Shown: positions 12,074 through 23,377, counted from the stretch's first letter. The stretch is DNA of 64,000 nt from Dasypus novemcinctus (GCF_030445035.2 NC_080677.1:31843329-31907328); one strand, 5' to 3'. Notes: a model not told the origin generated them from the letters alone. Translations and numbers: made by a program.

Positions 12074-13262
12074 CAATAATATAGGGCACAAACCAAACTT
12101 CCAAGAAGAAAAACTGGCAAGGAGACATGTATTTAAAGTTTGTAAAGAAGTAATACAGGGAAGCAGTTGTGGCTCAACTGATAGAGCATCCACCTACCAT
12201 ATGGAGGGCCCAGGGTTCGATACCCAGGGCCTTCTGTGGTGAGCTGGCCCATGCACAGTGCATGCCACATAGAGGTGTCCCCCACATAGGGGTGCCCCAT
12301 GCGCAAGGAGTGCACCCCGCAAGGAAAGTTGCCCTGCACAAAAAAAGCGCAGCCTGCCCAGGAGTGATGCTGCACACACAGAGCGCTGACACAGCAAGAT
12401 GGTGCAACAACAACAACAAAAAGCAACACAGTTTCCTGGTGCCGCATGACAAGAATGCAAGCGGACACGGAAGAACACATAGCGAATGGACACAGAGAGC
12501 AGACACCGGTGGGGAAAGGGAGAGAAATAAATAAAATAAATAAATCATTAAATAAGAAAAAAGAGGTAATACAAATAATAAATATGAAAACACATCCAAC
12601 CTCACTATGGACCAAAGCAAACACATTACTATAAACACGACCATCAGCGTTTCGCCTATCAAAACGGGAGGTCTGCAAATATAATACTTGATGTTGGCAA
12701 GGGTTCTGTGTGACAGGACCCCTCATCCAGAGCCGAGGGCAGAGGAAACAGCACAATCTTTCTTGGCAGGATGGAGAAATTTGTTCCTGTGCCTTCTCTG
12801 AAGGGTGAACTCTTCTCTAAGGGAAGATTCAGAGGTAATGAGAGATTTATGCCCGTGGTGGTGCTTCACACTATTATTTATAAGCGTGTATGATGGGAAA
12901 CCATGTAAAGTCCAAGAGATAGAGAAACTATTAAATAAAGTATAGAACATTTGCTCAATATAGAATTAAACTGGCATAAAACCTTTTTGAAGGCCATTGA
13001 ATGATGAGGTGATAGTCACGGTGTCACGATAGGATCATCACACAATGTGGGAGAAAAGCAGGACATAAAACTGTAGGTGCACTATGATCCAATTTTTATA
13101 CCTATATATGCATTGAAGATATTTTGAGGAAAATATATTAAAATGCTAAGAGTTGTCATCACTGAGTGATTCATCCATGAGTAGTTTTGATTAAAAATTT
13201 TTTTTTCTAAATTTTACTACAAATAAAGAGCATTTCACCAGAAAAAAAGCATAAGTATTTTA
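12074..13262 (+). mobile_element. Old L1M-type LINE 3' fragment, split by a SINE
   Basis: Decayed sense L1 3' sequence. Landmarks include tttcgcctatcaaaacgg, cttgatgttggcaaggg, gagaaaagcaggacataaaac and actatgatccaattttt. It is interrupted by the SINE at 12158-12559. No open reverse-transcriptase frame survives. This is a dead relic older than the SINE. Confidence 0.65.
12158..12559 (+). mobile_element. Diverged DAS-related SINE inside L1
   Basis: The head gggaagcagttgtggctc has B box ggttcgatacccagg. The body is DAS-like but with an intermediate head sequence and gacaagaatgcaagcgg in place of gacaacaacagaagcgg. The flanking TSD is aaagaagtaataca (12144-12157) versus aaagaggtaataca (12560-12573), 13 of 14 identical. 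It looks like an older subfamily than the CpG-rich copies. The 207-codon minus frame over it is not a gene. Confidence 0.9.
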
Positions 13263-13329
13263 AAAAGAGCCTGCTGACCCCGAGCTATTCTTAGAGGAGT
13301 CCCAGTCTTTAACCACTTCCCTGAGAATG

Positions 13330-13690
13330 TTAATAATAATTATTATGACAATTGCTATTATTTTATTGAGCAACTACTACAAGTCGGGCATTATGCTAAG
13401 CATTTTACCTTCAATATTACATTTCATCCCTACAGCAGAGCAATAAGGTAGGTACCGGAATTATTCCCATTTTACAGAAAAATGAAACTACCCTTTTTTA
13501 TTTTATTTTATGTTTCTATCTGGCTGCATCATCGTCTTTTTGGTGCGCCTCTCCAAACCGCGGAGGTCCAGGTCTTCCATTGCTTGGCCACTTCCGAGGC
13601 TATCATTTTGAGATTTAAGCAATTCACTTAAGGCCATTCAGGGACCAGGGCAGATTCAAATTGGGTCTGACTCCAGCTAACCAAGACTGA
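13330..13690 (-). mobile_element. MIR SINE, antisense, interrupted
   Basis: Antisense MIR landmarks: ttattgagcaactactac, gcattatgctaagc, ggtaggtaccggaatt, cccattttacag. After an interruption at 13493-13612 come gatttaagcaattcac and gggtctgactccag. The MIR logic continues on both sides of the insert. Confidence 0.75.
13493..13612 (-). mobile_element. Short, internally deleted DAS-like SINE inside MIR
   Basis: Read on the minus strand it gives cggaagtggccaagcaatgg, then ctccgcggtttgg, then gatgatgcagcc and an A-rich taaaataaaat tail. This matches the head and 3' part of DAS with most of the middle missing. It lies between the two halves of the MIR. No TSD was recognised. Confidence 0.5.
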
Positions 13691-14220
13691 CTCCAGAGCA
13701 AAAACCAATAAGTAATTTTATTCGTGCAATCTCACCTTCTTAAATCTCCGTTGAGGCTTTGCTCCTCCCACGTTCAGAGATTTTTGGAAGACTATCCCCA
13801 TTTAGATCTACGGAATCTATACAGTAAACAGTGATAGAAAATTTGTCCTGCCACTTTACAGAGCCCAGCCTCCAGGGCCAGCTTCAGAGTCCTGAGATCT
13901 GCGTGGTCACGCAGGGCCCCACCTGAACAGAGCTCTGTGCTAGAGTTAATGCTCCACTCTTTCTGTCCTCTAACTCTTCCTAATTTTTTTAACAAGGAGC
14001 CCCTCGTTTTCATTTTACATGGAGCCCCACAAATTATGTTGCCAAGCCTGCTAGTCGCATGTGAGTAACTAAAAGTCCCTAAGCCTCATTTAAAAAGACA
14101 CAGTGTTTGGGCTTAAGAGTTAGGATCTTTGCTTTTTATTACCTACCTGGGCCCAATGCCTACAGAGAAAGTATTTTCCCTTGCTTAAATGAATCCCCCA
14201 TTTGAAAACACCGGTATTAC
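13691..14220. other. Unique non-coding DNA
   Basis: No assigned repeat or gene. Confidence 0.4.
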
Positions 14221-14235
14221 TAAAGCCTAACTGGG

Positions 14236-14645
14236 AGGCAGACTTGGCCCAGTGGTTAGGGCGTCCGTCTACCACACGGGAGGTCCGCGGTTCAAACCCC
14301 GGGCCTCCTTGACCCGTACGCAGCGGCCCACGCACTGTGCTGATGCGTGCAAGGAGTGCCCTGCCACGCAGGAGTGTCCCCCGCGTAGGAGAGCCCCATG
14401 CGCAAGGAGTGCGCCCCGGAAGGAGAGCTGCCCAGTGCGAAAGAAAGTGCAGCCTGCCCAAGAATGGCACCACACACACAGAGAGCTGACACAGCAAGAT
14501 GACACAACAAAAAGAAACACAGATTCCCGTGCCGCTGACAACAGAAGTGGACAAAGAAGACGCAGCAAATAGACACAGAGAACAGACAACCGGGGTGGGA
14601 GTGGGGGAAGGAGAGAGAAATAAATAAATCTTTAAAAAAATAAAA
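14236..14645 (+). mobile_element. Full-length DAS-type SINE
   Basis: The head is ggcagacttggcccagtgg with B box ggttcaaaccccgggcc, then a full body, (aaat)n tail and A run. A perfect 15-bp TSD, taaagcctaactggg, lies at 14221-14235 and 14646-14660. The CpG-rich body and perfect TSD suggest a young insertion. The 188-codon minus frame here is SINE-derived. Confidence 0.95.
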
Positions 14646-14660
14646 TAAAGCCTAACTGGG

Positions 14661-15264
14661 CCCCTTCTCATCCTCATCATCTCCAAAAAGTGTGATTTTA
14701 AACACTGCTCTCTGAGTGTGCGCTCCCTGTGCTGCCAGGTCTGCAGCCAGCCTTGGTGCGTGTGGCCAGGCTGGTTTAACAGCCCGTCAGAGTGCCCTGA
14801 CCTCCCGGGTGAAGGATGTCATGTGCTCCGATTCTGGAGAAGGAGAACGGTTGCTGGCTGGAGGTTTTTAGGAAAGTTCTACCTTGCTTTCAAGAAATGA
14901 AAATAGGGAATCAGACTCTTTCTCCTGCTAGGATGCATACTACCCCAATTGCTACTGACCTTTGTAATTTGGCAGCCATGAGGAAAGCCAGCTGGAAGCC
15001 AAAGTCGGCACCCAGAAGCGCACAGAGCAGAAAGTACTGCAGAGAAAGAGAGTCCAATGGATGGAACCAAGCCTGAAGTCCGTCCTCTCTGAGCTTCTCA
15101 ATACACAAGTCAATGCAGCTCTCCTGTGTAAAGCATGTTTGAGTCGACCATTCTATTGCTGCTTGTAGAGGAAAGCCCAAAACGACCCTTCACGCTGGTG
15201 CTAATTTGGGTTCAGAAGAATTGGGGTTGAGGCTGCAGCCTTATTACTTGTTTACAAATACACT
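14661..15264. other. Unique non-coding DNA
   Basis: Moderate GC, a few 60-90 codon frames on both strands without splice context. Nothing recognised. Confidence 0.45.
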
Positions 15265-15390
15265 GGGCCAGTTTCAACTTCCCCAAACCTCAGTTTTCTC
15301 ATCTAGCAAATCCGGGCATCCTAATAGGGAGGTTTACTTTTCAGAAATATGAGTGTTGAAGAGTTAAAAGATACTGAAGCGTCTGGAAAC
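15265..15390 (+). mobile_element. MIR SINE fragment
   Basis: Contains ccagtttcaacttcc and acctcagttttctcatc, the sense MIR 3' half, with a decayed tail. Confidence 0.6.
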
Positions 15391-17846
15391 ATGTAATTGT
15401 TACACACCTATGAGATACTGTTATAGACATATGAAATTCTCAGGGTAAATGAATTTTGAACGTGTCCAAGAAGTTTATGTGTTTTTCTGGAACATGACCA
15501 ACATGCTTTAGTTTGAGTTTCCTTATTTTCTCTCTCCTTCCCCTTCCCAACCAAACTGAGCATCTCTTTAATATGCGGTTGGCAGTGACAGAGCTTTTCT
15601 CTAACATCATTTTTTTGTCTATTCAGCAACTTCCCAAAATATCAAACAAAAAGAGTGAGTAAATTCTTTAAAGCGTTTTGTTGAAGGCTTTCTCTTCTGC
15701 ATTCAGAACAGGAATCAGAGGCCTGGCACAGAGGAGGCTTTAGGGGTCAGGAAGAAAATTGTCTAATCTGAGAACAGAGAGTGTGTGTGGTACATTTATC
15801 CTTCTAAAAGGTAAAAGAAACCGTCAAAGGCATGTAATGGACTGGCAAAATTTTTAATGGAAACTGTGTTTTCAGAAATGCACTAACTTGTGATCACTTA
15901 CTGCAGAGGGAAATTAAACTCAAGGGAGGGAAAAAAATCTAGCCTGTGAAAAACACACAAATGCAAAGCAAGAATCAAGAGCCATCAAGAATCTGGGAGG
16001 ACCAACTGGTCAATTAAGTACCACGTAAAGATTTCCAATTTTCTTGTAGTAAATTATTTATTTAGCTCTTACATACCATCAATATATTTTACAAGTTTAA
16101 TACCCAGATTATAGCTGGCCCACCCATTTATGGCCCCATAAATGAGTCCTGACTTACCAATGTGAATTCTTGTTCCTGGCAGTGTCAGATTTAGATTGGA
16201 TTTGGATCTATTGCTTTTATCCTTATCAGACATTTCGAGGCTGATATTTTATTGCTATATTTAAAATGGAAAGTGCTTTAAAATAGACTTGGGAGGGAGC
16301 ACAACTGATTCTTGCTCCGATATGTCATTTCCTAACTTAACATCCTACTATAATCTAGGTTAAAGGGTTGGAAGCCCACATAGAATCCTTCTCCACTGAA
16401 GATTTCCCACCACACAGAGAATTTTCTTGGAGGAAAGTGAGTGATTATAAAAAGAATGACTTTAATCTTAAGTAAGACTAGATAGAGCTTTCAGTAGTAA
16501 AACTGACAGGCAATTTCCATGCCTACATACTTTGCAAGTCAAATGAATAATAAAGAATATAAATGAAACACATCTAACTGTTTCTTAAGTTTTAAAGTGT
16601 TTATCGAGCTAAATTGTCAAGCCTTGTTTTTCAAGGTTTGGGTTTTGTAAAATGTGCAGAACAAACCAACAGATTAACGGCAGAAGGGGAGATAGACGAA
16701 CAAATCAAACCCAGGGAACGGCTTCCACTTAAAATTGTAGAAAGCCTTATAGTTCCGAGATTAGTAAGTTCCAGAGAATTATAAATATGAAAATAAATGC
16801 AAAGTATGATTTATGACACCCACCATTACAATAGTATCCAAGTGTGGTTTTTAGGCCTTTGGGGGAAAAATGTCACCAACATGACATTTTTACTTGTATT
16901 TTTTAATTCACATTATTATTTTTTTATAGATGCTTACAAAAGATTTTTTAATGGGCTGTGAAATAACAAGCTTCAGCAGGAGGTTCAGAGGAATGAGTCA
17001 AGCTCTGTGGAAAGAACAGACGGGAAGTAAGAGCTTAGCAGGGGTATGGGCGGGGAAGAAGTCGCCGAGAACAGCCCTCGCCGAAGCTTGCTGCTTGCTT
17101 TTGAAAAATGGGCCTATCCCACAGAAATACAGCAGGGCCAGGAGCTTTGGAGGAGAAATATGGTACTCTGTATTAAGGGAAATTATTAAGAAAAAAAAGA
17201 AGGCATCCTCTTATCAAAGAACTTAGAGTCGTTTTTTAAAATATGCTTCCAGCTCCATCCCTCCAGGTCCATCACGGGATTTGCACTCCTTCCCCCAAGG
17301 CCAACCACAGAATTTGTGGGGTCCAGGGCAGAATGAAAATGTGAGACCATTTGTTCAAAAGACAGAAAGAAATGCCATTTAAACTACTAAAATAGAAAGC
17401 TTTTTTCTCCTTCTTCCCCTCTGACACTGTCGCGAAGTGCTTTTGTTATCGAATATTGTAAGAAGTGAAGAATAATTAACATTTTAAAATATAAGCATGG
17501 ATTTTACCATTCGTCTTGATATTGCTCAATGCCCATTTTAAATGCAAATATAAGAGCATTTGACTTGTAGGCAAAATCATGGAAATTCCAGCATTTGTAT
17601 TTAGTACCTCAAACATGCAGGTGTATTTCGTTCTCCTCAGAACAGTGAAAAATACCACACAGAATAAACTCAACTGTGTTTCTTCCACTTTTTGAAAGAT
17701 GCATAAACTCTCTACCATCAGCTGCTGAGGAGTAAGGAAGGACTGAAAGGAAAAGGAACTATGGTTGCCCTGTCTCCCTTATCCTTCCATGAGCATTTGT
17801 AGTGATGTGTGGTTGCCTAATACAGGGAAGTAAAACAAGTAAGAAA
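15391..17846. other. Long unique AT-rich stretch, possibly constrained in part
   Basis: Almost 2.5 kb with no recognised recent repeat. The part around 16050-16300 has low simple-sequence content and dense AT-rich transcription-factor-like motifs. A 98-codon frame at 16930-17226 ends in a lysine-rich poly-A-derived tail and is not recognised. Confidence 0.45.
16124..16145. promoter_or_regulatory. Back-to-back CArG-like palindrome
   Basis: CCATTTATGG at 16124-16133 fits the SRF consensus CC(A/T)6GG exactly. An inverted near-copy, CCATAAATGA, follows at 16136-16145. The core is a perfect 9-bp inverted repeat with a 2-bp spacer (16125-16144). Tttatgg is also a CDX/posterior-HOX type core. Function is inferred from sequence only. 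Confidence 0.4.
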
Positions 17847-17931
17847 GGGGAGCGGATGTAGCTCAGTGGCTGAGCACCTGCTTCCCATGTACAAAGTCCT
17901 GGGTTCAATCTCCTGTACCTCCTAAAAAAAA
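17847..17931 (+). mobile_element. Monomeric tRNA-Ala-like SINE
   Basis: About 80 bp. Gcggatgtagctcagtggc and gggttcaatctcctg match the A and B boxes of a tRNA-Ala gene, with a cctgcttcccatgtac anticodon-arm region, then cctcct and an A9 run. It lacks the 5' pairing needed for a folded tRNA and ends in poly(A), so it is a SINE head, not a tRNA gene. A 5-bp aagta flanks it, which is weak evidence. Confidence 0.75.
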
Positions 17932-18235
17932 AGTATGCTAGGGGTTCTTAGTTGTTTGTGTTTCTTAGAATTCCATTGCATTCTTTCTGCATTTGAAGCC
18001 AGTTCTGGAGAGCAAGTTTTTGAATGGAAAGCATGGCCTCTTGGGGCTGTCAGTGCCCCGCTTACTAGACAGCCATGTATTGGCTTTGAGTCTCGCTGAA
18101 CGCCCCTGCATTGTGGGTCCTCCAGAATCTGTGATCGAGAGACTTTGTGAGCACTGCACATGAAGGAGGTGGCCAGAATGACGGACATGCATACTCTACT
18201 ATTTGCTCAAGCATATACTCTCTGTTCCATAAGCC
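17932..18235. other. Unique non-coding DNA
   Basis: No repeat or gene recognised. Confidence 0.45.
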
Positions 18236-18545
18236 TTTTTTTTTTCCTGTCTTTATTTTTTTTAATGTTACATTCAAAAATACGAGGTCCCCGTATACCA
18301 CCCACCCCCCTCACCCCACTCCTCCCATAACAGCAACCTCCTCCATCATCATGGGACATTTCATTACACTTGGTGAATACATCTCTGAGCACTGCTGCAC
18401 CACATGGTCAGTGGTCCACATTATAGTTTACACTCTCCCCCAGTCCACCCAGTGGGTTATGGGAGGACATACAACATCCAGTAACTGTCCCTGCAGTACC
18501 ACCCAGGACTTTATTTGCAAAACATGAGTTCAAGGATAAACGATC
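18236..18545 (-). mobile_element. L1 3' UTR fragment, antisense
   Basis: Starts with a T-rich block (the poly(A) side). It continues with aatacgaggtccccgtatac, a CCACCCCCCTCACCCC tract, ggtgaatacatctctgagc and ctctcccccagtccaccc. I recognise this as a 3' UTR order common in armadillo-lineage L1s. No coding part is present. Confidence 0.65.
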
Positions 18546-18953
18546 GCGAATTTGAAGATGATAAGAGAAGCTTGGCGCCCTTTTGGGTGTGGAGCTCTCT
18601 GTGGCTACAGCACTCATCTGCCTAGGAAGCCCGCTCTGCCTTCCACCAACCCCTGCCCCTGGGTTTTCTGGGATTCCAAGATGGCGGAACAGTCACATGC
18701 CCCTGCAAGCTCTTTCCTGGTCAGGTACTGATCACCTGCACTGCCCCAGCCTCGTCTGGGGAAATCCTGGTAGGCAGCTGTCTCCTTGCCCTCCTCAGTC
18801 ACCTCCCTCTCCTTCCTCCTTCTTCTCCTCCCTCTCCCTCCATCCTCCCCCTCCACTTCCTCCTCTTGCCCTGCACATACCCAGCCCAAACTGCCCCACT
18901 GATTCCTAGATTTTGAAGAAATGCGAAATAGCTCCTTCTCCACTTCCAGAATT
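18546..18953. other. Unique DNA ending in a polypyrimidine tract
   Basis: 18780-18880 is almost pure C/T on the plus strand (repeated cctcctt/ctccctc units). Such a tract could form triplex DNA. The overlapping Glu/Arg-rich and Pro/Ser-rich frames are translation artefacts of it. Confidence 0.55.
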
Positions 18954-18973
18954 GGGGGGGGGGGGGGGGGGGG
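18954..18973. repeat. Homopolymer run of about 20 G
   Basis: An unbroken G run between aatt and aaggg. Its length is the count in the given sequence and may be affected by sequencing or assembly error, as is usual for mononucleotide G runs. Confidence 0.85.
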
Positions 18974-20653
18974 AAGGGAGCTACACTCCTGTTTGCTTGT
19001 ACCTTTCTTTTTCCCCTTTCAGCAGTGTTTATACCCCATGCAACAGAGCAAATTTCAGTAAATGTTCACTGCTGCCAATTTTAAAAAGCTAGATGGCAAA
19101 GAATAGAGTTTTCATTTATTTTACTCCCTGGGCCTAACTTTGGGGAGGAAGGCAAATCACTTTCCAAAAAAGCATGGGCTGGCAATTTAAAGTTTTCTGG
19201 GTTTTTTGTTTGTCTGTTTTGTTTGGTTTTTATGTACAAGACTACTTTATATGAGTAAAGAAAGTGCCCATCTATGAAAAATTACAGGTTTTGGAATCTA
19301 AGAAAAATCACCAGTTTGGAATGAAACCCATACACTTCCACATGTGATACACCTTGGTACTTAACTCTTAGAGGGGAAAAAGTGACTAGGTCATAAGATA
19401 ATAAGGAAACAAGGTTGAACTCATTAATTTTGCTTAAATGTTGATCTGGAATATAGACAGGTATTTGAAAACATTTTTCACCCACTGAAGAATGATGCCT
19501 GAGGGGAAGGAAAAAAAACTCTGCCTGTTTTTTAAATTTTTCTTCATTTTCCTTTTGTTTCCCCACCTAGCACTCTTAGAGTTCCCAAGTTTGTAAAATA
19601 CTTAATAAAGAAATGACACTGCAGAGCTGCTCCTATTTGTGCAAGAATACTTTCCTCCATTTCGCACCTACATAGAAATATTTCCAGTTCAGCTGCAGGA
19701 ATGGGTAACTGTCAGAGTTTCGTTTCTGGAAGCTTCCAAGCGGCATCCTAACAGAGCTGGCTTCCCCACATCTTGCTGGATGAGTCTATTGAGCAGGGAT
19801 TCCAGCCAAGGTCTGTTAACCAAACCACTTCCCTCCATGATTTAAGATCAAAACGTCGCGTGTCTAGGTTCCTGCAGATTTAAGCACCAACCTCTCAGCA
19901 AGTGAATAAAAGACTCCACATCCTTTTCTGAGAGCCCCGTTTTCTTCAGCACTTAACAGATTCAGTATGTTGGCTGGAGCACAAGGGCACCCTTCTCCAG
20001 AGGTTAGGAAACTCCCGGGCTGTGCTTTACTGCACTGACACTGCACTCCTTGGCGGCAGCCAGGAGCACATTCCTCACTTTGTTCATAATTCCCATTAAT
20101 TAGCCCTTGAATGTGGCCAACCTCCAACTAAAATTATTTTATTCGGCCCTGCTTCTGCCTTCCTGGAACTCTAAATGGACACCATTCTTCCCTGCCTGTC
20201 CTCGCTGTGGGCAGCTTTCCTGGTCCGTCGGCGCCTGGCGAGCTCTGAGGGTGGTTGTAACCCGGGGAGAAGGAAGCAGGAGGCCCTGGCAGGTAAAGAC
20301 TTACTCGCAAGAACTCTCTCTCCCTCTTCAGATGCACACTCACTCCCTCACAGCCTTTGGGAGTGGAGTACTTTGGAATAAAAGAAGCTCCTCAAAACAT
20401 AAAAACTGTTCTTACAGATATCATTTGCTCTTCATTCTATAGTCAATCCCCTCATGAGACAGCATTTCAGGGATACATTTCTTTTTAAAATTTTACAGCA
20501 CTAAATGGGTCTATATGAAAAGGGCTTAACAATTAGCCAATGAATCTGTTCACTAGGAATTATTCAGGACAAAAGTGTGGTTTTTTAATTTTTCCCACTA
20601 ACTTGAGTAAATTCCATTTCTTCTTCCCAAAAACCGAGGATGGATCTTTCTTT
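18974..20653. other. Unique non-coding DNA
   Basis: No repeats recognised except short T- and A-runs. Several 60-110 codon frames exist without splice or family support. Confidence 0.45.
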
Positions 20654-20663
20654 AAATGAGGTA

Positions 20664-21017
20664 TGGGGAAGCAGATGTGGCTCAAGCAGTTGGGTGTCCG
20701 CCTACTGCATGGGACATCCTGGGTTCAGTTACCAGTGACTCCTAAAGAAGACAAGCAAGACAGCCAGCTGATGCAATGGGCTGGCAGTGAGCTGATACAA
20801 CTAGATGACACAACAAAGAGATACAGCAAGGAAACACAGGAGAGACACAACAAGCAGGGAGCAGAGGTGGCTCAAGTGATTGGGCACTTCCTTCCCACAA
20901 GGGAGGTCCTGGGTTCAGTTCCCTAAAAAGAAGACGAACAACAAGCACAAAACAACTGGGAGTGGGTGGGAAACATAAATAAAATGAATATTTAAAAAAT
21001 AAATAAAAATAAATAAT
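20664..21017 (+). mobile_element. Dimeric xenarthran tRNA-derived SINE
   Basis: The first head is gggaagcagatgtggctcaag with B box gggttcagttacc. An internal linker (ctgatacaactagatgac, gagagacacaacaagcag) leads to a second head at about 20858 (gggagcagaggtggctcaag) with B box gggttcagttccc. A taaa-rich tail ends the element. A perfect 10-bp TSD, aaatgaggta, lies at 20654-20663 and 21018-21027 and encloses both monomers, proving joint insertion. Confidence 0.92.
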
Positions 21018-21027
21018 AAATGAGGTA

Positions 21028-21839
21028 GGATATAACCTATGAAACAGAAACAGTTGTCACAAAGCAAGAGCCTCATGAATTAGGATGGAGATGCCACATG
21101 CAGCAGCACCGTGGTGTCCTGTGAACCTCCTTGCTTGCAGTTGGAGTTTGAGTGGCTTTTGCTGCCCAGGGACTGCTGGCGTGGCGTGGTCCAGTATGAT
21201 GCCCAGTGATGACCAACTTACTGGCTTTGTCCATTTCAAAAGGACCAGGCAACAGACACGAATGGGGTCTCCCTCCCTGCAGAGTGAGGCAGGCTCACTA
21301 GACCCACAGTCTGTGGCTTGCAATGCAGGTGCTGCACGAAACGGTAACTACAGAAATGTTAGAAGTCACACATGCCAGACTATGACACAGCCCAGCCTTG
21401 ACGGGGGCTTAAACATACCTCTTTATGAATGTTCTACCTTGTCAAACACATGCAAAGCAGAACTGCTAAGGTATGAGCTAATTGATTTGATCAATGTTTC
21501 TAGTTCTCTCCAAAAGTTTATTTTTAAAAATAACCAAAGAATGTTTATGCTCTCAAAGTATATATTCAGTTTGAATCTTTCATCACATTGATTATAACAG
21601 ACTCACATCCCCAACTGGCTCAGTGTCCCAATTGCATGAGATATGCAGTCTCCAAAAACCTTTATTTACTAATGCCTGACTGTTCAGCTGCTATGTCCAT
21701 TCTAAGTTTTAGTTTTGTCAGTACATAATTAATACTGAATCCTTGATTTGTGTTACAGTAAAAAACATAGAACATATGTAAAATTTAGAAACTGGCAGCA
21801 ATTTTTGTAGTATCAAAGAAGTAGAGAACCAAAGAGACC
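21028..21839. other. Unique DNA with a 168-codon open frame
   Basis: The plus-strand frame 21085-21591 (168 codons) is the longest here outside recognised repeats. It shows no recognisable domain, signal peptide or splice context. Its C-terminal half becomes lysine/leucine-rich as the DNA turns AT-rich. It is probably a chance frame. Confidence 0.4.
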
Positions 21840-21965
21840 GAGAAAGCTTATATTCTAAATACTCATTTTAGAGAAGAAACCCAAAGGCCTTAAGTGACTT
21901 CTCCCAAGTCCCACAGTGGGTTAGTGATGGTGTCAGACCAGAATCTGGGTCTCTGACCCCCTACT
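21840..21965 (-). mobile_element. MIR SINE fragment, antisense
   Basis: Antisense MIR order: cattttagagaagaaac, ttaagtgacttctccc, cccacagtgggttagtg, gtctctgacccc. Confidence 0.6.
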
Positions 21966-22593
21966 TCATTGATCATGACCCGCCACTCTGCTCCTCTTTA
22001 CTTAAAAGAGCTCCAAGGCACCAAGGAATGACAAAATTCCAGAAATACACCATAACACCATTTTTCAAATTATTTTTCCACACGGAGTATAATGAAGAAA
22101 AAGAAAATCTAGTACCTTAGAAATCTGCATCACATCTCACACATGTTTCTTCCCTGGCAATAGGGCAGGAGCCTTGTTGAAACCTTAAAACAAACCAGGC
22201 CAATTCTGAGGTCTAGACAGACCCCAGACAGGGTTTCCCTAAGCTGTGAAATGTGATTTTAGAACTGGGGAATTCGGAGGCAATTTAACCCAGAAACCAA
22301 ACTGACATTCAGAACATTTATTTTGAAAACATTTTAAAGTATCTACTCACCCCTGTAAAACAGGATTTTGTGTTTTACTCAGGGCAGACCAACAAGAATT
22401 GCAGTGATTAAAGTTCAGACTCACTAATTCTTAGTAAGTTCTAAACACAGAGAAATAGGCACACTCATTCCTAGGTAGCAGCTACCCAGGATCCAGGAGA
22501 AATTTGCTGTCTCAAAAAATAAAATTAAAAAAATTTTTAAATATGCTTAATTGTTGCCTTGCTTTTGCTGTCATAAAGTGTTCTTACTTTTAG
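21966..22593. other. Unique AT-rich DNA
   Basis: No repeat or gene recognised. It ends in a pyrimidine-containing tract preceding the candidate exon. Confidence 0.45.
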
Positions 22594-22711
22594 GTAATGT
22601 TTACATGTTTGACAGTTCTGGGAGCAATTCTGACTATAACTTTCACTCAAGACAACCCAATTACTCATCTATGCAGAACCTCCATTGGTGCAGGACGTGG
22701 TCTTGCAATTG
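22594..22711 (+). other. Candidate exon 1 (118 nt), coding status unknown
   Basis: Preceded by gttcttacttttag (acceptor-like) and followed by gtaggt (good donor). Two frames are open through it. One, starting ATG at 22597, reads 38 codons in phase to the donor. Spliced to the candidate at 23378, that frame would stop after about 60 residues. I recognise no family. It may be a lncRNA exon or a chance arrangement. Confidence 0.25.
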
Positions 22712-22801
22712 GTAGGTACTTAAAACTTTTCTTACTAGTGAAAAAAATGAGTGTTCTCCAAACACCTCTGTTTCAGGGTACATAGACTAGGCCATGATCT
22801 T

Positions 22802-23190
22802 TTTTTTTTTTAAAGATTTATTATTTATTATCCCCCCACCCCCATTGTCTGCTCTCTGTGTTCATTCACTGTGTTTTCTTCTGTGTCTGCTTGTATTCTC
22901 ATCAGGCAGCACCGGGAATCTATGTCTCTTTTTGTTGCATCATCTTGCTGCGTCAGCTCTCCGTGGGTGGGCTGCTGTTTTGCGCGGGGCGGCTCCCCTT
23001 GCTCAGGGGCCACTCCTTGCACAGGGGGCACCCTTACACCGGGACATCCCTGCGTGGGCCAGCCTTCCTTGTGTGCAGCAGCACTGTGTGTGAGCCAGCT
23101 CACCACACGGGCCAGGAGGCCCTCGGTATCAAACCCTTTAACCTCCTATATGGCAGGCAAATGCTCTATCTGTTGAACCACATCCGCTTC
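22802..23190 (-). mobile_element. DAS-related SINE, minus strand
   Basis: The T-rich left end is the poly(A) tail and the head lies at the right (plus-strand acatccgcttccc). A perfect 10-bp TSD, ccatgatctt, lies at 22792-22801 and 23191-23200. It sits in the interval between the two candidate exons, so if those are real it is an intronic antisense SINE. Confidence 0.92.
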
Positions 23191-23377
23191 CCATGATCTT
23201 CCCAGGAACCACAATTAACAAGATGCCAGAAATTCTCTCACACTGTGAGTGTTGTGTATTACTTAAAAGTCCCAGTATGTGAAGAAGTAACAGTTTCTAT
23301 CTCAGACTCCATTTTCTTTTGTGGATCCTCCTCTAATTGGAATAATTTCTTTTTTTCCCATAATTTTTTTCTTCCAG

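Noticed and set aside
12133-12756. 207-codon minus-strand frame
   Set aside because: It overlaps a SINE antisense. The same VSALCVCS/LGRLHF-type peptides recur at every DAS copy.
17847-17931. tRNA-Ala gene
   Set aside because: It has A and B boxes but lacks acceptor-stem pairing and ends in poly(A), so it is a SINE head.
18583-18943. Opposed 108/109-codon frames
   Set aside because: They are low-complexity translations of the polypyrimidine tract.
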